64,000 nt of DNA from the NCBI GenBank assembly GCA_013398275.1, contig VZSE01014922.1, positions 8,269,358-8,333,357 on the forward strand, read 5' to 3'. Numbering within the stretch: the stretch's first letter is position 1; the number at the start of each line of letters is the position of its first letter. The DNA comes from Promerops cafer (Eukaryota; Chordata; Aves; Passeriformes; Nectariniidae). Shown here in pieces: positions 1 through 12,186 of this stretch. A model generated the notes under the pieces. The model made no database searches, was not told the DNA's origin, and saw only the letters and a program-made list of their open reading frames with translations. Made by a program: the position numbers and the translations under genes.

Positions 1-839
1 AGTGTCTGACCTTCATTTCTCTGCACTGCTTAATAGATAATTCCTTCATTTATTCAGAAAATACACAGAGCTGCTGTCACCAGCAAACGATTTATTTCAT
101 CTCCTATTTGTAGCCACACACATGATAAAATTAATCTGTATACAAGAACTTATGGGACAATGTCTACTCACATGTACAATGATAGCATAGTGGCAACAGG
201 TTTCCGACATATTTTCCTGATTCCTTGCCACTAAAGGCTTGGCTGTCACTTATTCTCTACTTTCTTTCCTGTTTCCTGCTGCCTGACTCTGAGGTTCTTG
301 TACCACTAATCAGGAAAGAAGACCATGCTGACAAATTTCCAGGGTCTCTGGCTAAAGTGTTGGTGGATTACCCTAAGCTAATATACATCACGTGTCAACC
401 TGGATTCTACTTGGGATGCAGTTGGTATAAAAGGGACGTGCAGCATTAAGCAATATTTGAAGCCTACCAACTGCACACCTCTTTGCTTTCATCTGACCTT
501 CTCACTTTTGGCTTCTTGTGCCTTCAGAAGCCCGGGAACTATTCTGAACTCTCTTCCTTCTGCTTTGGAGTTTTTTTTATGTGATTGATTATTCCTGGCT
601 GGACACCAGGTGCTCTCCAAAGCAGCTCAGTCACTCCCCTCCTCAGATAGACAAGCTAGAGAAAAGTAAGGCAAAAGTCTTGTGGGTGCAGATAAGGGCA
701 AGAAGAGAAAACTGACCAGTTATTGTCATGGGCAAAACAGATCTGACTTGAGGTAATTAGTCTAATTTATTACCAACCAAAGCAGGATAATGAGAAATAG
801 AACCAAATCTTAGAACACTTTCTCCCTTCCTTCTTCCTT
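1..839. other. Non-coding flank, nothing recognised
   Basis: AT-rich sequence with only short chance open frames. No gene, RNA or repeat recognised. Confidence 0.7.
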
Positions 840-1185
840 GGGATCAATTTCACTACCAATTTTCTTTATCTCCTCCCTGCCAGCAGCACCCGGGGACAGG
901 GAGTGGAGATTGAGGTCAGTTCATCACATACTGTCTCTGCTGCTCCTTCCTTCTCTGGAGGACTCCTCACACTCCTTCCCTGCTCCAGTGTGGGGTCTCC
1001 CCCATGGGACACTCCTGCAGTTCTTCACAAAGTGCTCCAGTGTGGATCCCTTCCATGGGTGCAGTCCTTCAGGAGCAGGCTGCTCCAGAGAGGGTCCCTC
1101 ACCAAGTCACAAGTCTTGCCAGCAAACCTGCTCCAGCGTGGGCTCCTCTCTCCACAGGGCCCCAGAAGAAGGATCAGTAGTGAAA
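840..1185. repeat. Avian interspersed repeat with internal ~48-base tandem units
   Basis: The motif TGCTCCAG(Y)GTGG recurs with starts at 981, 1033, 1081 and 1129 (spacing 52, 48, 48), each followed by a CCATGGG- or ACAGGGC-like half. From memory this TGCTCCAGCGTGGG...CCACGGG style occurs widely in bird genomes, probably as part of an LTR or ERV-related element; that family assignment is uncertain. Two overlapping open frames cross it but show no sign of being genes. Confidence 0.55.
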
Positions 1186-2634
1186 CACACCACAGCATTA
1201 CAAGCTAGCAATAGAACTACTTTAACCCTTTGCCCATTTCTGTCTTTCCACTATTTACTGAGTCTGGTGGGCTTATGTCCTTTGTGTGAAGTTGTATTTC
1301 CTCAACCTCTTAGTAATTTTTGGGAGCTCCTCAGATCTTCATAGGTCTACAAATCCTGGAAGACCATGATTAGCTGTCAAGTACTAAATACTTATCACAT
1401 AAAAACCAACTCAAATAATGTGTATGCCATCCTACTGATTGCCTAAATTAACACCTACAGTGAAATGAGAAGACAAATTTCTGTGGCTGTTGTCATTTCC
1501 ACAGCATGACAAATAAACAGTGAAATAGCAAGACAGGGGCAGATATCAATAATATTACAGATAAAGGCACACAGCAAATGGTGAGGGGTCCATGTGCAGG
1601 AGTGATCCTTATTCCTGTTTATATGGCAGCTGCATTTTCCCCAGGATGGCCCATGCTGCCTCCAACCAGGACTTCCAAAACATGGTGGGAGGTAAAAACT
1701 TTCCCCCTGGGATGACAATTTGGTACTTTTTTCTTCCCTTTCAGTCTGTGTTCCTGTAGTGCTTGTGATGTGGAAAGCCAGGGTGGGAATTTTAACATTT
1801 TCTCTATATGTATTTATGAACCATGAAATAAATTAAAATCATTACTTCTGTGTCATTGGCTGAGGCTCACAAATTGCCTGAATGGTACCCTCATTTTTAG
1901 CAGCATCAGTTAAAGGAGGCAATATAAAATCTCATAAACTCTTTCCATCCCTTTTGGGTAGTGGCTGAAAAACAAAGAAAGAGCAACTGATGTTCTCACA
2001 TTAAACATTTTGCTCAATATTTAAACATCAAGGCCTAAATTTTCAACATGAAAATCAGAAATCTTCAGCTGTTTACCTCCTGTGAAAAGTAATAGGAAGC
2101 ATGGAGCTAAATCCTACCACACAATATTTAATATTTATTCCTAAAGGGTCCTTCTGCTGCTGAAGAGATTTGAGCACACTGCACTTGCTCAGGCTTTTGG
2201 AGGCATTTCAATATCACCTAGCTGATTATGCGGTTTGCAAAGAGCATATTAACTTTATGCCTTGCAGTGCATATGGAAGGGAGGGGGAAGCAAAATAGTT
2301 GTGCCAGGCTGCAGGCAACAAAAAACGTTTGTAGGATTTAAAAGAAAATCAGAGTTAATCAATCCAGCCTAAATAATTTAATATACTAATCTGACAGGGC
2401 TAGATAAAAGATAAAGGAACTAACAGACCCCATTTATTTGCCATCCCATATTTTTAGATCTTGGCCACAAAACAGGTTTCTATTTATGCTATCTTTAATT
2501 TAAGCTCCTCTTTGTGCCTATGCAGCCTCTGTCCTCAGGTTTTCATCAAGTCTCTGAAGAGGCAATGGCTCACACTTGTTCCATGATAGAATGCTTGAGT
2601 TAGTTGCAAAATGGTCCCTGATTCCCTCTCTTAT
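1186..2634. other. Non-coding flank, nothing recognised
   Basis: AT-rich, many stops in all frames. No gene, RNA or repeat family recognised. Confidence 0.7.
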
Positions 2635-3177
2635 CTAGGGAAAGCTGTTTTGTATTCCACACAGTGTACTTTCCCCTCTGCACCTCCTGAACAGTGAATT
2701 CTCCTGGGGAGGAAAACCTACACCCACTGCTGTCCCCCAGACTGCTGGGATAAAGAAGGCTGGTGCCCTCCATGGTGGCTCTGCACCCTGTGCAGCAGTG
2801 CTGGGGATGGAGCAGTGGATTGAGGGTGCAGGAGTGCACAGGGCAAGGGGCAGGGTTGCCCCGGGGGTGTTGTGGTTCAGTGGGAGGTCAGGTGAGGCAG
2901 TCTGCTGTTGTCTCTGCCTGTAGACTCTGGGTTCTCCCACTTGTTCTTTTGTCCTACACCTACATGGTGTGAGAAGAATTTCTACCACGTATTTCCCATC
3001 CTGTGCTGTCCTTCCCTGCACTGCTGAGTGAATAACCTTCATGGTCATGGGATGCTTCCCTGGGCACACCTCAGGTGTTAGCTCACAGTATGGACTCTTT
3101 ATAAATCTGGTCTTAAAGCTGTATCCAGCAGAGCAGGCACAGCCCACTGCCTCATACTGTGAAAGATCCCACAGCAA
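2635..3177 (-). other. Longest intergenic open frame (180 codons), probably not a gene
   Basis: An open frame from ATG at 3177 to a stop at 2635. The first half contains several Cys (GCACSAGYSF, TPCRCRTKEQ) and the second half is Pro/Ala/Gln-rich. A TTTCACAG acceptor-like sequence sits next to the frame start. The local GC is higher than the surroundings, which by itself lengthens open frames. I do not recognise any domain and give no product. More likely chance or repeat-derived than a gene. Confidence 0.2.
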
Positions 3178-6100
3178 GCTTTGCCCAGCTGTTCTCTCCT
3201 TGCAAGGAATCTTGTTTCAAACAATTATTGGCCTGTACTTTTGAGCCCAGACCCAGAAGGAATCAGATGACACTTGCAGACTTGTGAAGAAAACTTAACA
3301 GGCCTACAGCTGATTAATGAGATGGAATAGTTAAAACAGTATATGGACTATTATCTAGTAACTAGCTGAGCTAGTGATTTATCAGTTAAGAGATTCAGGA
3401 ATTAAAAATTTCCATCGTCTGACTAGGATTATTTGTGGATTTTTAAATGACAATTAATAGAAACTCTGAGATAGACTTTATAATTATGATGAATTTTCAG
3501 TATAAAAATATAAAAGTAACAAACATTGAGATGTGGCAAAGTGGGAGAGAGCATTTAGTGGATCTACTTACCACAGAATATCCAACCAGAATATTTCAGG
3601 GTGTGGATACTTCATCATTATGCTTATAATATTTTAAGACATATGACATAATGGATATATGTGACCCTCAAATTGAGCAATTTTAAAAGATTTCAGGAAT
3701 AAATATACAAGTTAGTTTTCTTGTGGAGTTGTCCAATCCAAAATGCCAAGAAAGTACTACAATTGCAATGTCAGATATTGGGTGGTTTTCCCATACAAGG
3801 GAGTCTGTTGGGCTTGTCTCTCAGTGCAGGGTGGTTACCATGAGGATAAGGTGGGAAGGGGAGGGCTGATCCCACATGGAGGTTCCAGAAGACTTTCTTC
3901 CTCCTGACTTATCTCCATAGGTTGGCTATGCCTGCAAGCCAGGTCAGCCTCTTCATCTTGAGCCAAGAGACTTCTAAGACAGACCACTAATCTTTCAGTC
4001 TGACTCTATTATGGATCTGATAAAAAACTGATAAAATAATAATATCATTATCTTCAGTGGCAATGCTTGCAGCAATGAATCAAAAGGAATATGAGCTGTA
4101 GTCTGCTGCTATGGTAGAGACCTGATATGGGATATGTCAAATAATGAATAAATCTGATCTGGGAATCAGATTTAACCTCTGTAACTGCAATTTTTTAATC
4201 ACTGCTCATATCTGTGTAACACGCTTTATTTCATTTTGCATATGGTGTTCCTTATATGCTCCCCTTAGCAACTGGCAGTAGGAATAGGATATGGTCCTAA
4301 ATATCCTACTGTGTTAGAGTTTTACTGAGTATTTGTAGGTACATTTGTGATTTGTGAGAGCACCACTTTGCTTTGGGGCAACACAATTAACAGCACCCCT
4401 GCAAAACTCTACAGGAACCTGCATGAAGGCAGCAAAGGGTGGGCTGTGGAGGATGGGCTGGCTGAAGCTGAAATACTTTTATGGAGGATACTGCCAAACT
4501 TTCATTGTTCTACTGTTGCCTCCCTGCAATGACCAAAGGCTGAGGAACAATAATGGAGTGATGGAAAAAACAATGAAAAAGCTGCCTCTGAAAAAAAAAT
4601 ATGCATGTGTGAAACCAGAGAGCAAAATCCCCCATTAAGTTCACTGCTGAATTATTTATCTGAATTTTAATTGTGGTTGGATCGAGTCTTTTGGCTCAGC
4701 CACATGCACTGAAAGTTGTTTGCTGAAGGCTCTCAAAAGTGCTCCGAAGAAGTGGTCATGATACATTGCAAATCCTCCTTTGCTCCTGTCTCTCCTGTCT
4801 TGTTTTGCACAGGAAATAAGTTGCTGCATTCTTTCTGGCACGTGTCATTTCACAGGGGTGGGTGGAAAATACCAATGAAATGGAAAACTGTTCTTTTTGA
4901 ACACACAGGTTGCAAAAATGAACTTACAAAATGAGCTTCCTTCTGGTCTCATGAAGTCAGAATTAAAAGTAATTTAAAAAGATCTTATATACTGGTCTGT
5001 AGTTAAAACCTGATTTTTTACATTAATTAGCATTTGTTACTTTCAGCTAAAATCAACTACACAATTAATCTGTTGAGAATAATGTTGTAATTTCCTCTTC
5101 AAGTCGAAAAGGCATGACCTATCTGAGGAAGTCCTCTAAAAGAAAGTCACCAGAAACTGAAAGCACAGCAGAAATTTAGATAGATGGTTACTCTCGAGCC
5201 ACATTTTAATTTGTAAGGTGGTGTTCTCTGCAAAGGAGATGTAATAGTTGTGTCAGACAGGGAGGCCATCAAACACAAGGAAGGAAGCAGCCCTGACATG
5301 TGATGAAGGCCTGTGGACCAAAACTAGAACATCAGTTGGAGCTGGCAGCAAAAATTAGGAAAACCTCTAATCGCAATATCTTCTCCTAGGGTTGCTGGTT
5401 GGAGATGTGGAAAACTGTTAGGGAGGCAATGAAAAATTCAACCCTTAAGGGAATAAGGAAACTGCAAATTTGAAAGCTAATTTGGTCAAAGCTCTAGTGA
5501 AATCTTGTTTCTTGGGCTCTGTAACTATCTAATAAAATTTAATGTCCATTTTAAACCAAATTAATTTTTTTTTGTTTTACATGAGTTTTTAACAATAAAT
5601 CATCGTAACTTTAATCTAAAACAATAAAAGTTGTACTCCTGCAATCATCTGCTAGAATTGCCATCCAGTTTTAATTTCTTATTTTGTTAAAGGTGTTTAC
5701 ATTGACTGCAACAACTTGTTATTGCCACCAAGTGTAATTGCTTTAGGGTACTTGTCTGCCTCGATGTCACTGGAGAAAAATCGCAGAAGTATTTAGCTGG
5801 AAAGACCTCAGTCCTAAATAGAAGCAAATTAACACAGACTGTGACTGGCAAGCACTCACGTAGGAGCAAACACAGAATGTGACCAAAGTTGTGATGGATG
5901 TAATGACAGAAGATAAGATGTTGCTCTGATGAGGGGTTAAACTTTGACCATCTCATGTGAAACACATTTTTTCTCTACATAGCTGGCAAAAGAGTAAGTT
6001 CTTTGCTAACTCCAGCACTTATCCCCCTCCAGTCGATTGCAATGAACATCTGGCAGATTCAATTCCCATGAAAATGCAAAAAGTTTTTCTTGAAATGTTT

Positions 6101-9100
6101 TATTCCTCATTGTTTCTCAGCTTGTACAAGATGATTTAGCTCAGTAGTTATATTTGCATCGGTTTTTATTGCACTTGAGGCATCATTAGCCAAATTGAGG
6201 TAGTGAATTAAAGTGCTTGTTACCAAAATTTAATATCCTGAATTTCACTTTGCATAAAACATGAATTTACATGAAGCTTTCAAGGTGCTCATCTTCTGGA
6301 TAAAACTACCATTCCTTCATAAGAAAATACATGGGTGTACTATCTTACTATCTGTGTGTGGTGTGTGAGGAGAGTTTCTGTGTTGTTGCATAAGGCATTG
6401 CCTTCATAAAATAATGAGGGGCAGACTGACTCTCTTTCTTCTGAAGAGGTAGCAATGTCAATCTCAGTTATCTTGATTAGATGGCAAGAAGTATAATTGC
6501 TGTTCAGTGCAATGTCTTCACTGATTGCTGACTATGCAAATGTGAGGGGTTGATGGAACACCCTGGCAGCACAGTGGTCCTTCACTCTCTGCAGCTTTTC
6601 TGGAATTTTAAAGAAAGTATATGGACGGGATTGGTAAACAATGGTATTGAAGCAAGTTACTCAGTTGTCATGATGCACTCCCAGCACCTTATACAAGGTA
6701 ACCAAAACATTATTGAAAGACAGATTTGTAAATCCCACCCTGTGCAGGCTGAGGGAGCAACCCACACTCTTTGATTTGTAAGGAGTGGACCTTGGATCTT
6801 TCTTCTCTGCATAGGTCAGAACTGACATTGTAAAAGGTCAGAGGGAGCTGTCCCAGGCAGAGTTGCAGAATGAATATTAGAGTCAGAGCAAGGCAACAAA
6901 CACCTCAGGTCTCTTGTGACTTTCAACAAATCCCGTGTGATCTTTCTCAAATGAGGATTTTCATACTTTAGCACTCCTAAAGTAACACAGCTGTACCAGC
7001 AGCCTTCTCTTTTCAGTAACACCGATGCATGGCCTCAGAAGGACAAAAGTTAAAGGTGATTAAATTTAATTTGGGGGTTCATAATCCTGTTTTTAATGAA
7101 TAACTGCCCTCCTTGGTTTTGCAGGCTGAAGTCTCAAGTCTCCTTTTAACATACTTGTCCAGATTATTTTCCTTTGTGGAGGGTTTGACAGATGTCACAA
7201 ACTAAAAATCCTCCCATCCCTAGGCATGACCTGATTAACTTTAGTCTGAGGTTATTTTTAAACCTCATTTTACACCGCTTCTTGTCAGTGGTGACAATTC
7301 ATTATGATAATGAAGGTTAATAGAGAGGAACTTTTTTCTATCAGCCGTGAGAGATGATCTTTAATTTTCTGTGTAGAATGCCTATAAAAAATTTGCATTT
7401 TCCTTGAATGGCAGACATCACATTAATAACAATTATAAAAAGGGAGTTTCTGAAGAGAACTATATTAATATCAATGTCAATATTAGCCAGAGGATTAAAC
7501 AAAAATGTGGTCAGTGAAAAGCAAAGCAGGAAGATAATGAATGGTTATGCCTTGAAAAATAAAAACGTATTAGAATTTTATCAGTACCTTTATAGAGGCC
7601 ATTAAAGAAAAAGAGAAGGTAGAATGAATTTGGAAGAACTTGTGTATGAACACTAATGCCCAGCTCTCTGCAAAGGATGGAGCCAGACCTTCCACCTTGC
7701 AGTTTTCCTTGCATAGAAAAGCTGACCTCCATCCAGGATTATAGTTCTGATTTGCATTTACATTTCCAACCACTTCATATGGCACCGACAGCCCCCAGAA
7801 TCCAAGGTAGTACCGGTGGGGGAATTTATCTCACTTAGATCTAGGTGTTTGTAATACAGACTCCTATATGGAACCATGGGATCCCTTTGTAATCAGCAGA
7901 GATCCATTTGGTAGAGTTAAAGGATTTTGGGATGTGATTGTCTTACTGCAAGGTTGTTGCAGTGCACCTCACGTATACCAAGGGTTTTCACGCTGGAAGC
8001 AGTGTGAGGCTCTGCTCCTTGTGTCCCCAGTAAGGTCAAAAGTCAGAGAGTTCTCTCCCTATTTGGCTGTGTGCCAGAATGAAGCCACCTCACAGGGTCT
8101 GCTGAACCGACCTGCTGCAACCTCACTGGGCAGAGTGCCAAGAATCCTGCCTCAGTTTGCACAAAAGAGGCTGAACAAAGACCCTCGTGGCATTTTTGGG
8201 GTGTTCTAGCAGGAGCACAGACTCTGAGCTCCTGGCATTGGTTTTTCTCTGTAAGAGTTTGTTATTTTTGTCTTTATTCAAACTTTCTTTGTTTCAAACT
8301 CTCCCTTTGATGCCATCCTGCTAATTTTAAGCCACTGTGGATTGCTGGACAAACCCAGACGTGAGGAGGGTCGCTGTAAGCTCAATCGACCTGGCTCGCA
8401 GCGAACCCCATCACAAGGTAGGTGCCCACATTTGACCAGCTGGGTCACAACCTTGACTCCACTAACTCACCACTGGCTACAAGAGCACTTGAGCTGGTCA
8501 AGACAATACTTCACTGAGCTCTCCCCTCCCTTAGCTTTTTGTGCCCACTTATGCCATATTTCTGGGGGTTTGGTGTTTTGACAGAGCAGACTTAGCAGAC
8601 GACACACAAGGGCTGACATAAAGTCCAGAAGTCCTCAAGTAGAATTAATTTTAATTGGTTACTTGTGGGATTAAAAACTCTTGGAGTCAATTACTACCAA
8701 TGCTGCCATTTGTACTGAATTTACCAATGTAAAACAATAATCACAATAGCTTTGTATCTTGTTGGGGCCTATTCAAGAGATAGAAAGTCTCCAGGTGGTT
8801 TTAATGAGATAGGGGAGAAGCCCAAGATAGGCATTAAATGTGGGATTCTTTGCTATGTTCTGATGGGAGAATCATGGCTTATATGTCTGCCATGGGAAGC
8901 CTTCTGTCGAAATAAAATTGGGTCCTCTTCGGGGACAGTCAGTTACTAATGTATCTCTCCAGAAAATGTCTGTTGTACCAGTCTTGTGAAACACACATCT
9001 TGGTGGGCTAGTTCAGATCTCATGAGAAAGTATTCTTAAACCTGAGGTGCACAAATGGGAATTTGTGTGTTCTAAAGGTGTCTAAAGAAGTATATGCCAA

Positions 9101-11871
9101 TTTATGCAGAAACCCCTCTCACTGCAAAGAAGTGACCTATAGACTTTGTGCAGGGCTGGATGAGCTTCACTGTGAATATCTGCTGAGGGCTGGTCTGAGC
9201 AGATGACAGTGTCTGATACACTTGCAGGAAAGCATTATTCTTGCTTATGTTTTTAAACATAAGAATAAAATGTAATTGGTCAAGAGTGTCAGAAGTTACT
9301 GTTTAGTAGTTTGGAAGCACTTTCTGGATGTAAAATGGACATTTAGATATCCTTACCTTTTTAATTTGACCAGTGGTTCATTCTTCCAGTAAACCTGTGT
9401 CTCAAGGCAGTGATTTCAATGTTAATTACATTTTTCCTAATTAAAGCAGGTGGCTGAATTACGGGTCTATTACACAGATCATTTCCTGTTCTAAGAGTGG
9501 TAGAAGTGTAATTGTGCTGCTGTTCTTCAAGCATCTAACCACAGGTTTGGGATATTTTTCCCTGTCACAGAATGGGGCAAAGATTTGTGCAGACTCCTAT
9601 TCCTGTGAATAAATAGTTTCTCTGCTCTCTGAAAACCTAAATCTCTCACAGCCATATCTAAATCTCTAGCAACCTAAATTTCCTTACGCATAAAGCCCAT
9701 TAAAAACATAGGAGAATATCTCCCAAAACTAATTAGGCCTTCTTAGCTGAGCTTTTAAACCCTCCAGGATGGAGCAGATCTTGAGGCAGAGGCATCTGCC
9801 AGCTCTGTGCAGCTGTTAATGTGCAGCCTTGTGGCCCAGGTGCTGCAGACTTAGCTAGGAAGAAACAGCCTGGATTCTATACTCACTTTTTCATAATGGG
9901 CTGACACTGAGGTGTCCTGGCATGATGCAACAGTGGGTGAAGGTCTCTGGAGAGCCATGTCCCAGAGGCACCCGAGGCAGCCAGCACCCTGAGTGACTGC
10001 TGAGGTGCTCAGCTCCTCAGGTGTGCCACACTTCTGAGATCTACAGATCACCTCTCAACCACCAAAAGGTTAAGGGGTCTTCTAGAGATTTTCAGCGTCA
10101 GAAAAGGAGCCATTGTGCTATTTTTCTGAATGCTGTCTCTCGGAGCCATGGCTGCTTTTGGCTCCCTTGTGCTCAAATGTGCAGGTGCAGGGTCCAGCTG
10201 CCTCATCAGGAATTATCAAAAAGGCTATTTTTTTTCCTCACTTCCCTTGAGCTGAGACATGTCTAAATGACAAAGAAATACATTCATTTAGGTGAATAAC
10301 ACTATAACTTGGAAAGCATCAGACAACTGATAGCTCTGAAAATCCAAAGAATAGTGCTCAGAAAATGAAAGGAATATGACCCTGGCAATTGTTGTCCATT
10401 AAACTGCAAATAAAGTGACAGGGCTGTTCTTGAATGAAGAAAATACTGTGTACAGAAAAGCATGGGACATGTTTTGAAAACTTGATTTTTGACAGAATTA
10501 CACTGCAAAGGTGTGTACCCTGCACCTCTCCTTGAAGCCAAAAAAGCTTTTGATTTAAAGGAGATATCAAGAATGGTGTGTGAATGGATTCCTACCCAAA
10601 ACATGAATTCAAAATGTCTTTGCAGGCAAGTGGGCTAAAAAACACTGAAATTGCGGCATTTTTGAAGCCATGGCTAATGGTTACAGCTGGAATCAATCTT
10701 TTTTAACACCTGTTAGTGGTCTAAAAAGGCTGAGTTGGCTGATTGTTAATGGGGTACTTAGACCTTTGAATTAAAGGTAAATATGAACACCAGTAACAAC
10801 GATAAAAGTACAAAAGCTGCTAGCAAATAAAAAAATAGGTTTGATTTAGAGAAACATAAACAAAATGATCAAGTGAAAATTATTTTTTGTTTAGGTAGTA
10901 GGTAGAGGAATATTAAAAATTAATGGTGCTGGCTAAAATGTAGAAACAGAACTATATATGTGGGAATGTTACGGATAGAGGTGAGAGGATTTGGATCAAG
11001 AGGATGGGCCGGATGCTTTCTTCCTTTCTATCCTTCTTTCTAGGATTCTGCAACTTTTCAACAAACTACTACTATAACCTTTGGTCAGTGCTATAGATGA
11101 GTAATGTGATGGTTGGCTCTCACAATTAAGGGGTAAATATTATGTATGATACTTACATCTCCCCTCTCCCATGCACTGTTATCACAGGATGGTCTTAGTA
11201 GTTGAGACATTTGGGAGGGCTGGCTTGTTACTTTGGCAACCCCAGACCTCCAATGAAGATGAAAGAAAGTGATCTCCACCACTGGGCAGTGAAGGAAGAG
11301 TCGAGTGACAAGACCTGGGGGGGTACTAGAGATATAAAAAGGCAGAACATCCATTGTGTAGCTGAGCATGTGGCTTGCACAGAGGCTTGCGTGGAGGCTC
11401 CCAGCACTGGTATTTTTCCTTATTCAGTCCTTTTTTGTATTTTTGTTAAGGTTTAATAAGCCTTTAAAATTTTAAAGGTGAGCATTGTTTCTCACAGTCA
11501 GCATAAACAAACTGGGCAAAGCAAAGCAATTTAGCTGAGCAGTGTCAGTATCTGTATTCTGGGCATCACTGTACACAGGACAATGCAGTCATCACAATGA
11601 AAATTCAAAGAAACAAAAGTGAGACATTTAGGAAATGAAGGAATTATATATATATATTAGGTATAGATAGATATAAGAGGAAAATATTAGATGCCAAATT
11701 GATAAAGCTAAATAAGGTGTTGTAAGCAGGGCTGGGCAGAGTTCCAGAGCAGAGGGAAGGTGGGTCAGCTGTGGCATTTCTGACATGACAGTTCACTGCT
11801 GTGCAGGTCTCCCAAACAGGGTGAGCAGCAGAGGGGGTGGGAGGGGGGCCCTGCACCTTTCCTGAACTGCT
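3178..11871. other. Non-coding flank, nothing coding recognised
   Basis: About 8.7 kb of AT-rich sequence. Open frames are short and show no family resemblance. One small hairpin at 9244-9263. AT-rich homeodomain-type motifs near 9410-9470 look like unique sequence but nothing can be assigned. Confidence 0.65.
9244..9263. repeat. Short perfect hairpin
   Basis: CTTATGTTT, TT, AAACATAAG: nine-base arms with a two-base loop. It sits in unique-looking flank and is not part of a recognised repeat. Confidence 0.6.
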
Positions 11872-12186
11872 GGTGCCAAGAAGGCCAACACCCTCCTGGC
11901 TGTTATCAGTAAAGAGTGACCAGCAGGACTGTATTCAGAGCTGCTGAGGCCACATCTCAAATTCTGTGTCCAGTTTTGGGTCCCACATGAAAATAAAGAT
12001 ATTGAGGTTCTGGACCATGTCCAGAGAAGGGCAATGGAGCTGTGGAAGGGGCTAGAGCACAAACCTGAGGAGTAGCTGAGGAAGCTGGGGTGTTTGGCCT
12101 GGAGAAAAAGGAGCTCAGGGGAGCTGTTATCACTCTCTACAACTCTCTGAAAGGATATTGTAGCCAGTTTGGGGTTGGTCTCTCAG
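11872..12186 (+). mobile_element. CR1 LINE fragment, sense orientation
   Basis: The stretch reads like the 3' part of a CR1 retroposon on the plus strand: GAGGCCACATCTCAAATTC, GTCCAGAGAAGGGCAATGGA, TTTGGCCTGGAGAAAAAGGA and the CTCTACAACT...CTGAAAGGATATTGTAG block appear in consensus order. It stops before the terminal 3' repeat, so the element is truncated at both ends and non-functional. Confidence 0.85.

Noticed and set aside
838..1344. 168-codon plus-strand open frame
   Set aside because: It crosses the internally repetitive element at 840-1185 and overlaps another frame of similar length; no domain and repeat composition explain it.
7868..8209. 113-codon plus-strand open frame
   Set aside because: No recognised motif, no splice or promoter context; length is within chance for this much sequence.
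11793..12062. 89-codon minus-strand open frame
   Set aside because: Antisense reading of a CR1 fragment.
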